A stretch of 64,000 nt of DNA from Hansfordia pulvinata (lineage: Eukaryota > Ascomycota > Sordariomycetes > Xylariales), in contig BJKQ01000002.1 in NCBI GenBank assembly GCA_006538405.1, forward strand, positions 310,001 through 374,000. Direction: 5' to 3'. A program made the translations under genes and the position numbers. The notes beneath the pieces were generated by a model, which saw only the letters and a program-made list of their open reading frames with translations, was not told the DNA's origin and searched no databases. Positions 1 to 11,860 of the stretch are shown here, piece by piece; the stretch's first letter is position 1; every line of letters starts with the position of its first letter.

Positions 1-426
1 GTTGTCCTTGCGGCCCGCGAACCGCAGCACGCCGTCCGCCCCGTACCGCGCCAGGTCGCCCGTCTTGTACATGCGGCGCGGCGGCGTCTCCGCCCCCGCG
101 GCCCCCTCCTCCTCGGAGCGGCGGTGGTGGGGCGCCCCGGGCCGCGTCCACGCCGGGTCGCGGACGAACGCGGCCTCCGTCTGCTCCGGGCTGTTCAGGT
201 ACCCCCGCGCGACGATGGCGCCCTCGACGACGACCTCGCCCACGCACCCCAGCGGCGCCAGCCGGTCGTGGTCCGCCGGCTCGCACAGCCACAGGCGGCA
301 GCCCACGGGCGCGCCGAGCGCGTCCGTCGGGGCGTCCCGGGACGCCGCGGGCGGGTTCGCCGAGGCGTAGACGGTCGTCTCGGCCGGGCCCCAGCACAGG
401 ATCAGCTTGACGCCTCCTCCTGCCAA

Positions 427-458
<32 letters not shown>

Positions 459-1719
459 CGCGCCCCCCCCAGGCCTCCACGTTGCCGCGCGTCGGCGCCT
501 CGCCGCCCAGGACCAGCGTGCGCAGCGTCGGCACCGACTCGGGCCCGCCGGGAAGCAGCTGCTGGGCCACGGTGGGCGTGAGGAAAAGCCAGTCGGCGGC
601 GTACTTGTTGACGGCGCCCGCGAGCCCGCCGTCGTCGCCGCCGCCGCCGCCGTCCACGCGCTCGGCCTCGGAGGGCACGCAGACCGTCCCGCCGCGCTGC
701 AGCGTCGTGAACGTGTCGGCGCAGCTGATGTCGAACGTGTACGCGGCGAACTGCAGCACGCGCGTGCCCGGGCCGATGCCGAAGCGGGAACCGTGCGCCG
801 CCGAGCTCGTGCACAGGCTGCGGTGCTCGACCACGATGCCCTTGGACCGTCCCGTGCTGCCCGACGTGAAGAGCACGTACGCCGCGTGCGACGGCTCTGC
901 GCGGTCCAGCAGGTCGTCCAGGGGCTGCTTCTTCTCCCCCCGCCCCTCTTTCTCCTCCTCCTCCTCCTCCTTTTCTAATCTCGCGAGGAGCTCCCCGTCG
1001 ACCGCAATCGTCTCCACGAGCCGCGACAGCCCGCCGGCCTGCGACCTGGACGCCAGCGCCAGCGACGCGCCCGCGTCCTCGAGGACCTCGCGCTTGCGGG
1101 CCTCGGGGTACGCGGCGCCGAGGTGGGCCACGGCGCCGCCCGCCCTCATCACCGCCACGGCCGCGACCACGGCCCACCGGGACTTGTCGAAGCACAGCGC
1201 CACGACGGAGTCGGGCTTCATCATCACGACGCCCCCCCGCCTCCTCACGATGAGGTGGCGCGCCAGCCGCGCCGACGCCGCGTCCAGCTCGCGGTACGTC
1301 ATGTCGCCGTCCCAGGCGCAGACCGCGGGGGCGTCCGGGCGCTCGCGGACCTGCGCCGCGAACACGCGCGGCACCGTCGACTCGACCGTCCCGTCGTACA
1401 GGGCGGCGGGCGTCAGGGAGCGGATCACGGCGTGGTCCTCGGGGCTGGTGATCTCGACGTCGCCCACCAGCAGGGGTGGAGTGTCCGAAGACGTTGCTGC
1501 TGCTGCTGCGGCGGCGGCGGCGGCGGCGCTGAGCTGCCGGGCCACGTGCTGGAACTGCCGGCAGACGCGCTCCATCACCCACGGCGCCAGGACCCGGCCG
1601 TCGAACCGGGCCTCGGCGCGGACCGAGTCGCCCGCGCCCAGCGTGCACTCCATCACCACCGCCAGGGAGTCGACGAACCCCTTCTCGAGCTGGGCGTCGT
1701 GCATCTCCCGCAAGAAGTT

Positions 1720-1760
<41 letters not shown>

Positions 1761-3094
1761 TGCTGCTGTTGTCGTGCACCTCGAACAGGTTGCCGAAGCG
1801 GGCGGCGTCGCCCAAGCCCAGGCGGCGCAGGCCCTGCAGGCCGACGTGCTGGAAGGGGATCATGGCCGCGTAGTGGGCCTGCAGGGCGCCCAGGAACTCG
1901 GCGACGGGCTGCCCCGCGCGCACCGCTGCACGCACGGGGACCGTCGCGATGGTCGGGGCCATCATGTCGGCGGCGCCGGGCAGGGCGATGTTGCGCCCGG
2001 ACAGGGCCTCGCCGTAGACGACGTCGTCGCTTGCCATGTACCGGGCCGTCTGCGGGGGGTGAAGCATGTTAGCGATGTTAAGACAGGGGAAGTGAGAAAA
2101 CGATAAAGGGATATAAAAAGGGGAGGGGATAAACAGGGGGAGAAGAAAGAGGGGGGGGGGGTGGGGTGTAAAAAAGGGGGGAATGGGATTTAAAACAAAG
2201 AGGACACATACCGTAATAGCCCAGGCAGCCCTCAAAACAGTAGCCTTCAGCACGCCCCCGGCCGCCCGGTGGCCCTCGAGAGTGAAGTCACACACAAACT
2301 CGCTGTCGGGCCGGGGCTGATACGACGCCGACGGGAGAGGGGGGAAGCTGGCCGGCGGGCCGCCCCCGTCTTCGGGCGAGGAGGCCGCCGCCGGCTCCTT
2401 CAGGCTGGCGCGCCAGAACGCGGCCTGCGCCGCGCCGTCGACGGCGCCCAGGTGCCTGGCCAGCGCGCTGGGGGCCGGCGCGGACGGCGACAGCACCGGC
2501 GAGGCCTCCTCCTCGCCCCGGTAGATGGCGCGGACGGCCTCGAGGAGCCGGGCCGAGCTGTGCCCGTCGTAGACGGCGTGGTGCGCGGTCCACACGAGCC
2601 GGCGCTCCGCGCGAGACACGGCCCACGCGGCCAGCGGCGAGCCGAAGCCGATCTTGAGCCTATCCTTATCTTCGTCGTCGTCGTTGCTGTGGCTGTTGCT
2701 GTCCTCTGGCCCCTCTCTGCCGGCGACGTACGCCGCCACGGAGCGGCCGCTCTCGTCGAGCTCGACCCACGGGACGACGCCGCCCCCGTCGTCGTCGCGG
2801 ACCACGACCTGCAGCATCGACTCGGCCTCGTCCCCCGACATGACGACGATCCGGGTCCGCAGGATGGGCAGCAGCCGCGCGGCGCGGTCCCAGGCGGCCC
2901 GCAGCGCGTCGACGTCGACGCCCTCGGGGATCGCAAAGACCCGCGTCGCCACGTAGGCGCCGGGCGCGCGCGCCGTGATGGACATCATGCCCGCCTGCAG
3001 CGGGGAGCAGGGGTACGCGTCCTGGACCCGGGCCGCCGGCACGCCGCACTGGCGCGCGGCCTCGTCGATGACGGCGGCCGCTGTTTTTGTTTCT
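1..3094 (-). other. NRPS module 4 (partial): C4-A4, cut by window edge
   Basis: C4 starts with RVQDAYPCSPLQAGMM and has HHAVYDGHS (about 2562-2588). A 162-bp intron (2050-2211) is spliced out after LRAAWAIT. A4 shows CAWDGDMTYREL, FTSGSTGRSKG, QFAAYTFDISCAD, CWGPAETTVY (Trp in place of the usual Tyr) and MYKTGDLARYG, and stops at GRKDN at the left edge. The frame is open to base 1. The pocket read by eye is D-I-A-F-V-G-C-V-Y; the invariant Lys lies outside. T4 and any terminal C domain should lie to the left. Poly-Asp (about 1717-1750) and poly-Ala (about 1495-1530) tracts are inserted between C4 and A4. Confidence 0.86.
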
Positions 3095-6000
3095 TGCTGT
3101 TCCCCCCCCGGCCCACGACCAGCGAGAAGGGGGCGATCTCGTCGTCGTCTACCGCCCCTTCTTCTCCGAGCAGCTGGTCCGCGGCGGCAGAGCTGCCCCC
3201 TCCTGTCGAGGGCCCTGGGCGATCCAGCTGCTGCAGGCACAGAGCCATCTGGCCCAGGCGCGGCTGGCCGAAGATGTCGCTGACGGTCAGCTTCTTGCCG
3301 GCCCGGCGCGCCAGGGTGGTCAGGGTGATGGCGCGCAGCGAGTCGCCGCCCTTCTTGAGGAAGTGGTCGCCGGCCCCGATCGACTCGGCCGGGACCCCGA
3401 GCGCTGCCGCCCACAAACCGCGGAGCAGCAGCTCGCCCTCCGTCTGGCAGGGCTTCGAGTGGTCCGCGGCGGCGGCGTCAGCGGCGTCGGCGTCCTCGTC
3501 CTCACCGTCCACGATGCGGTACGCCTCGAGCTGCTCGCGGGACAGCGCGGCGCCGAGCCGGCGCAGGGCGTTGCGGTCCTTCTTGCCGGTCAGTGCGCGC
3601 GGCATGCGGTCGATGGCGACGAACAGCGTCGGCACCATGTACGGCTGCAGCGTCTCGGCCAGGGCCCTGCGCAGCTGGAGCAGGCGGCGCCTCTCCTCGG
3701 GCGAGACGTCGACCACGGCGGTGGTGGTGGTGGGGCTCTCTCCTTTCTTGTCAGTCTTCTCCTCCTCCTGCTTCTTATCCTCGGCCCCGACGGCGATAAA
3801 GGCAGCCAGGGCGCCGCGGTCGGAGCTGCCGCCCTCGTAGACGCGCTCGACGAGGACGCGGTCGGCGCCGTAGCCGCTGCTGGCGACAATGTTGTGCTCG
3901 ACATCGCCCAGCTCGATGCGGCGCCCGTTGAGCTTGATCTGGTTGTCCTTGCGGCCGACGACGATCATGCTGCCGTCGCCGTCGAGACGGACCAGGTCGC
4001 CGCTCTTGTAGATGCGCATTTTCCGCCTACTGCTGCTGCTGCTTCTGCTGCCCTCGCCGCCCTCCTTGCGATCATCCGGCAGCGTCCTCGCAAAGGCCGG
4101 GTCGTCAATGTAGATCTGCGCCGTCAGCTCCGGGTTCTTGATGTACCCCCTGCTGACGATAGGCCCTTCTATGCACAGCTCGCCGACGCAGCCGAACGGC
4201 ACCAGGCGGTCGTGGTTGTCCTTGTCGGCCACCCAGATGCGGCAGGCCAGGCCCTTGCCCACGTTGTGCGTCGGCGTGGCGGGCGTCAGCACGCGCATGC
4301 TCGTGCATACGGTGCACTCGGCGGGGCCGTAGAGCTGTTTCAAGTCCATAGCGTTAGCCCTCTCTCTGGAAGTACGAATGGAGACAACCCCCGTGGAAGT
4401 ACGGATAGAGAACAACCCCCGTGGAAGTACGCCCATAAGGGCACGCACTGTGAATGTGACGGGAATAAAAGGGATGACGAGACTCACGTTGATCAGCTTG
4501 ACCCTCTCGCACCACCGGCGGTGGATGTCGGCGCCCATCGGCTCCCCGCCGAGGATCAGGTGCCGGAGCCCCGGGACGTCTTCAGGGCGCAGCACCGACG
4601 CGGCCGTGGGCACGATCATGGCCCAGTTGACCGCGTACCGCCGGATCGCGCCGGCCAGGTCGCTCATCCTCTCCTCCTCGGACGGGATGCAGACGCAGCC
4701 GCCCCTCATCAGCGGGAAGAAGGCCTCGGCGTTGGACATGTCGAACCAGTGCCCGCAGAACTGCAGCGCGCGCGTGCTGGGGCCCGTGTCCATCTGCCGC
4801 CCCTGGTGCTTCTGCATCGTCGAGAAGCCGCGGTGCTCGACCAGGACGCCCTTGGGCTTGCCCGTCGAGCCGGACGTGAAGATGATGAAGGCCGAGTTGG
4901 CGGCCCGGACGACGGGGGCCGAGAACTCTTCCTCCTCCTCCGACCTCTGCTCCTCTCTTATCATGGCCATCATCAGGTCGTCGTCCAGGCAGACGAGGTG
5001 CGGCACCAGCCCGTCGAGCAGCGCCCGGTGCCGGGGCGAGCACAGGACCACGGCGGCGTCAATGTCCCCGAGGATGCCCGCCAGCATGGCCCGCGGCGCC
5101 CCCGGGTTGAGCTGCGCGTACGTGCCGCCCGCCCGCAGCACCGCCGTCATGGCCACCGGCACCCACCGCGACTTGTCCAGGCACAGCCCGACCCGGTCCT
5201 CCACGCCGACCCCGAGCGCCGCCAGCCGCCCCGCCAGGGCCCCGCTGAATCCCGCCAGCTCCCCGTACGACAGCCCGCCGTCCCACGCGCAGACCGCGGG
5301 GGCGTCGGGGGCCTCGGCCGCCCGCGCCAGCACCTCCTCGTGGATGCAGACGTCCTCCGCCTCCGGAGGCGCCGGCCCGCCGTCGCCGTTGCAGGCCACC
5401 ATCTCCGCCACGTCCTCGGGGCTGGCGAGCACGAGGTCCCGCAGGCGCGTCGTCTGCATCGCCTCTCGCAGCAGCTGGCCGGCGAGGAAGTCGAGCTGGC
5501 GCAGGACGCGCCGCATCTGGTCCCGGGGCAGCGCGGCCTCGTCGTGCTTGGCCTCGAGCCCCACGGACCCGTCGGCGCGCAGGTGGCACTGCAGTACCAG
5601 CGGGTACGTGTCGAACTCGCGCAGCTCGCGGTCCACGGCCCGCATGCCCTCGAAGGAAGAGGCGTTGCTGTCGTTATCGGCGAGGTCCGTCGCCGCCGCC
5701 GCCTGGACGACGAGCAGGTTGGCCAGGCCGTCCACCGCGGCGGCCGCCGCCGCGCTCTGGCCGCGGATGCGCTGCAGGCCTGCGTGCTCGTAGGGCATCA
5801 TCGCGGTGGCCTGCGCCTGCGCGCGGGCCAGCAGGTCGGCCACCGTCGTCTCGCCGCTCTGCAGGTCGACGGCGAAGCGCACGGGGACGGTCGCGATGGC
5901 GGGTCCGTTCACGGTCTCCACCCCGGGGAGGCTGACGGACCGGCCCGACAGCGTGGCCGCGAAGGCGACGTCGCCGCTGCCGTTGTGCAGCGACATGACC

Positions 6001-9000
6001 AGCGCCCAGGCGGCCCGCAGCACGGTCGAGGCGGTGGCGTTGCTGCTGCTCTTATTATGGAGGGAGGGCCCCGCCACCCTGGTGGCCATCTCCATCTTGG
6101 TCGTCGCCCGCGTCCGGGAGCCCCGGCCCCCGGCGGAGGCGGAGGCGCCCACCACCGGGAAGCTCAGCGGGCTGCCCCCGGAGGCCGGGAACTGCGAGTC
6201 CCAGAACGCCCGCTGCGCCTCCTGGTCCACGCCCGCCAGGTGCCGGATCAGCTCCTTGAAGGGCGTGCCTGGGTTGAAACTGCTGCTACCGCCGCCACTC
6301 TTCAGCGCTCGGTTGACCGCGTCGAACGTCATGGCCGCGCTCCAGCCGTCGTACACGGCGTGGTGCGCGGACCAGACAAAGTAGCAGGCCTCCTCCTCGC
6401 TGCCGCCGTCTTCCACCTCCTCCTCGGAGACGTGCACGAACGACAGCCGGACGAGGCGGTCGCCGTAGCTCGAGGGGGCGGCCAGGTCGGCCGCCAGGTA
6501 GGCCTCGAGCGTGCCTCCGCGAGCCTCGTCCCACCGCAGGTCCTCGTCGACGACGGCCTGCAGCACGCCGCCGCCGCCCTCGACCGTGCTGACGATGCGC
6601 GTCCGCAGGATGGCCTCGGCCGACGCCACGCTCTGCCACGCCCGCTTGAAGGCCGCCGCGTCGAAGCCGCCGCCGCCGGCGCCCCCGTCCTGCAGCCGGA
6701 ACACCTGCTGCGCCCGGTACGTGCCGCCGCCGTGGCGCGCCGCCAGCGCCATCAAGCCCTCCTGCAGCGGCGTGCAGGGGTACAGGTCCTGGATCTTGCC
6801 GGGCGGCACGCCGCACTGGCTCGCGGCCTCGATCTTGGCCGCCTCGACCGCCGAGGGCTCCAGCCCCGCCGGCAGCAGGTCGAACACCCGGGGGGCTCTT
6901 CCGGTTGCTCCGCCACCACACCACCACTACTCCGCTGCTGCCCCGAGGACGATGCCTTCATGGCGAGGGCCATGTCGGACAGGCGGGGCGAGCCGAAGAT
7001 GAGCGGCACGCCGAGCACGAGGTGCCGCCGGCGCGCCGCGGCCACCAGCTTCATGGCCGCGACCGAGTCGCCGCCGACCTGGAAGAAGTTGTCGTCGGCG
7101 CCGATCTCGGTCTCGGGCACGCCGAGCACGCCGCTCCAGAGCGCCAGCAGGGCCTTCTCGGAAGCCGTTCCGGCCTCTTTACGTTGGCCGCCGCCGCCGC
7201 CGCCGTCCCGCAGCGCGCACAGCGCCAGCTCGGCGTCCGACAGCGCGCCCAGGGCGGCCCGCATGCGCGCGCGGTCCAGCTTGCCGTTGCGCGTGCGCGG
7301 GATCGCGGCCACCGGCACGTACACGGACGGGATCATGTACTTGGGCAGGCGGTCCGCGAGGCCGTCGCGCAGCTCGCCGAGGTCGCGGGCCAGGTCGGGC
7401 GTCATCGGCAATACCAGGGAAGAGTCGTCGCCGACGATGCTCGTGGTGGAGCCCAGGTAGCTGACAAAGGCGACGACGGTCAGGCCCCTGCCGGTGCCGT
7501 GCTGCTTCAGCTTGACGGCGTCGGCGGCCACGGCGGCCTTGCCGGCCAGCGCGGCCTTGACCTGGTACGTGATCTCGTCGAGCTCGACGCGCTGGCCGTT
7601 GATCTTGACCATGGAGTGGAGGCGGCCTGGTGATGTCAGTATCATATAAGCACGTGAACAATGAAAAAAAGGGGGGGGCAGAAAAGTGGAAAACCAGGAA
7701 AACATACCCATGATAGTCAGAGTCCCGTCGTGGTTGAACCGGCAGACGTCGCCCGACTTGTAGAAGCGGCGGTCGGCACCGGGTGTCCAGGCGCGGGCCC
7801 AGCGCGGGTTGTCGATGAAGAGCTGGGCCGTCTGCTCCGGGCTGCGGTAGTAGCCGCGGCAGACCATGGGCCCCTCGATGAGCAGCTCGCCCGTCGCGCC
7901 GAAGGGCAGCAGCCGGTCATGGTCCGCGGCGTCGACGATCCACACGCTGCACCCGTAGTGCCGGCCGATGTTGCCGGGCCGCGAGTCGGCGGCCATGTCC
8001 TCGCTGACCGTCATGGTGACGGTCGTTTCCGCGGGGCCGTAGGCTGGGGTTGTCAGCGTTCTGTCGATCATCGTCTTACAGGTCTCCTTATTTTCCCTCT
8101 TCTTTTTTTCACTTCCCCTCCCCTCTTTTCTCCTCCCCGTTCGCCCCCCTCATCACCTCTTTCCCGACCCTCTTCAGAAGAAAAGAATAAAAATGAAAAA
8201 GAACAAAAAAAACTCACAGTTCAGAAACTTGACCCTATCCGCCCACACCTCCAGGGTCTGCCTGGACAGCGGCTCGCCGCCGCACATGATGGTCCTGACG
8301 GACGGCACGTCGTCGGGCCGCAGGATGCCCGCGACCGTGTTGGTCATCTCGACCCAGTCGGCGCGCAGCCGCCGGATGGCCGCGGCCGGGTCGTCCAGCT
8401 TCTCGGCGTCCGAGGGCACGCAGACGCAGCCCCCGCGCTGCAGGGCCACGAAGATGTCGCTGTTGGACACGTCGAACGTGTACGCCGCGAACTGGAAGAC
8501 GCGCGACCCTTCGCCCACGCGCATGGAAGGGCCCACCCGGTCCGCCAGAGTGGCCAGGTTGGCGTGCGTGACGGCGATGGGCTTGGGCTTGCCGGTGGTG
8601 CCCGAGGTGAAGACTATCGAGGCCAGGTCGTGCGGCCGCACGGCATCGCAGTGCCAGCTGCTGCTGCCGCTGCTGCTGTCGTTTAAGGGGGCCGGGGGCA
8701 GGCTGGAGAGGAGCTCGGGCCCGACCTCGACCAGGTGCTCGACGCCCTCGATGCCGCGGACGAGCGGGAGCGGGCTGGTGTCACCTCCCGGACCGGCGCA
8801 GACGACGCGCGCGCCGACCTCGCCGACCAGGCCCTCGAGGCGGGCGCGCGGGTGCGCCGGGTCCAGCGCGGTGAAGGCCCCGCCGGCCTTGGCGACGGCG
8901 ATCATGGTCACGACGGCCCACAGGGACTTGCGGAAGCAGTGGGACACGACGGAGCCCGGCCCCACGCCGAGGCCCCGCAGGTGAAGGCCCAGCCGCGAGG

Positions 9001-10760
9001 TGGCCTCGCTGAGCTGGCGGTAGGTCATGGAGCCGTCCCAGGCGCAGACGGCCTCGTCGTCGGCGCTGGGGGAGGCGGCGGCGCGGCGGTCGAGGATGTC
9101 GAAGATGAGGCGCTCCGATGCCGGGGGCGGTCCGCTGCTGCCGCTGCCGCCTTGGGCGTGGGCGTTGGCGTTGGCGTTGTTGTTAAAGGCGACGAGGCGG
9201 TCCATGTGCAGGCGGCTGACGAGCTCCGTGTCGGCGAGGCGGGTGTCGGGCCGGCGGACGATGCGGGACACGGCCTCGGAGAAGGCGCTGCCCATGCTGC
9301 GGGCCTGGTCGGCCGTCATGTGGTCGTCCCAGTACTCGAGCAGGGCGGTGACGCGGGTGCCGGCGAGGGCGACGTCCATGCTGAGGGCGTACTCGGTGGG
9401 GTCGCGCACCGACAGGGTCTCGATGGCGAGAGGGAGGCCCGGGTCCTTCTCGTCGCGGGTGGTGTCGTTGTGGAAGGAGAAGACCGAGTTGAACAGGGGC
9501 TTGTCCCCGCGCCGACGGCGTGCAGGATGGGGCCCAGGCCGACGTGCTGGTGGGCGAGGCCGTCGAGCAGGTCCTCGGCGACGGCGCCCAGGGCGTCGGA
9601 CAGGGTCGTGGTGGTGGTGGCGCTGTCGTCGTCGTCGTCGTCGTCGCCGCTGCTGCCCCGGTCGCCGCCGCCGTCGAGGGCCACGCGGCAGACCAGCATG
9701 GTGAGGAACGCGCCGACGCCGTCCTCGATGCCCGGGACGGGGACGTCGCGGCCCGAGGACAGCTGGCCGAAGCAGACGTCGGCCGTCTCGGCGAAGACGC
9801 CCAGGACGAGCGCCCAGGCCAGCTGGAAGACGTTGGACGGCGCGACGCCGCGCTGCCGGCAGAAGCGCAGCAGCTCCTCGCCCGGCACGTCGAGGCCCAC
9901 GACCAGCGCCTGCTGCGTCGCCCGCTTCTGTCGTGGGCTGCCGCCGCCGCCGTCCATGGGCGCGGTCTGGGGGACCAGGCACGGCGACAGGCCCGCCAGG
10001 TAGCGCCTCCAGTAGGCCAGGCTCTCGTCGGCCGGGACCGCCCGGAGGACGTGGGCCATGTAGTCGCGGAAGGGGAAGCCGGGGCCGGCAGCCGCGAGGT
10101 CGCCGGCGTAGGCGCGGCCCAGGTCGCGGACAATGTTGGCGATGGAGCCGCCGTCGATTATGGCGTGGTTGATTTCGAGCTGGCAGACGAGGCGGTCGGG
10201 GGCGACGCGGCAGATGGTCATGCGGTGCGGCGGCGCGGCGTCCCGGAACGTGACGGGCGTCTTGCGGAGGGCCGCGAAAACGGAGGCGGGACTCAAACGG
10301 GTACGGGTGTCTCCGTCTCCGTCTCCGTCTCCGTCGCACTCGACGACCGTAACGCGGGGCTCGGCGACCGTCTTGAGGACGAGCTGGTCGAAGACGCCGT
10401 CGCCGGCCGTGCTCTCGACAAAGACGGTGCGCAGGGCCGGGTGGCGCTGGACGACCTGCCTCCACGCCCGCGCCAGCGCCTCGGCGTCGACGGTGGCCCC
10501 GGGCTCGGTCGGGGTGATCGCCATCACGTGCCCGTAGTCGTACAGGGCGTCGTCTCCTCTGTCGTCGTTGACACCCCCTCCTGCCCCTGACGACGACGAC
10601 AGGCTCTGGCTGAGGATCAGGCCCTGCTGCATCGGCGAGCACGGGTACAGGTCCTCGACCAGCGCCGCGTCGCGGATGCCCAGGGCCGGCAGGGTCTCGG
10701 CCTCGAGCGCCTCGAGGCCCGCGTACGTCATCGCCGCCGCCGGCCCCTGATGATCCGGGA

Positions 10761-10795
<35 letters not shown>

Positions 10796-11822
10796 ATCAG
10801 CGGAAAGTCGGCGAGGGTGAAGGAAGGCCCCGCGGCGGCCATGCGGTCGACCAGCGCCGCCAGGTCGCGCCGCGTGGCCTCGGCCCAGGCCGCCAGGCGG
10901 TCCTGGTGGCGCATGCGGCGGCTGTAGACGAAGGCGAGCTGCATCCGCGCCCCCGCGACGACCTCGGCGGTGATCTCGACCAGCGAGAACCGCGGCAGGT
11001 TGGGGCCCACGTCGTCGGCCTGGGCCACGCAGGCCGGGCGCCCGGCCTGCTGCAGCACGGCGCCCGGCCGGTCGAGGCTCTGGAACTGGCCCAGGTAGTC
11101 GAACGAGACCTCGATCTGGTCGTGGTCCCGGAACCGCGCCGCCGCCGCCTCGTTGTGGAAGCGCGACGCAAAGTACGGCCGCCCGTTGTCCAGCGTCCGC
11201 AGCCGGTTGTCCTTGACCTTCTTGACCATCTGGACAATGTCGTCGTCCTTACCCTCCTCGTCGTCATCGGCGATGGCCAGCGGGTACATGGTCGTGAACC
11301 AGCCCACCGTCTCCGAGACGTCCGGCGCGCCGCCGTTCCCGTCGTCGTCTTCCTCCCAGGGCTCCCGGCCGTGGCCCTCGCGGAAGATGGCCGGCAGCCG
11401 GCGGCGCAGGTCGCCGAATGTGGCGCGGAACGCGTGCAGCAGGCCGGCCAGCAGGAAGTCGAGGGCCTCGGTCCGCAGCGGCTCGTGCGCGCGGCCGCCC
11501 AGCAGCAGCGCCGTGGCCTCCTGGCCCAGGGTGAAGACGCTCTCGCGGGTCTCGCTGATGACGTTTCCGCGGAGGGCGTCGCCGCCGGCCATGCCCCAGA
11601 ACGCAAAGTCCGGCGGCGGCACGGCAAAGGGCAGCGCGCGGTCGAGGTCGGCGAACCCGGCGGCGTGCTCGGCCTGCAGGTCGACCCAGTGGCGGAAGGG
11701 AAAGGGGCGGTCGACGGCCGACAGCGCGCCGGCGCCGCCCGCCAAGTACGTCTCGAGGTCGCGCAGGACGATGCGCCACGACACCCAGTCGATGATGGCG
11801 TGGTGGCCCACCAGGAGCAGGA

Positions 11823-11860
<38 letters not shown>

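Noticed and set aside
4335..4487. Extra 51 residues between A3 motifs, as a possible insert domain
   Set aside because: The segment has GTGAGT/CAG borders exactly between KLIN and LYGPAE, which are contiguous in all A domains, so it is an in-frame intron.
3087..7460. Long open frame on the plus strand (over 1,400 codons) opposite NRPS module 3
   Set aside because: It is an antisense shadow of the GC-rich NRPS; its translation is Arg/Gly/Val/His-rich without domains, while the minus strand carries intact C, A and T motifs.
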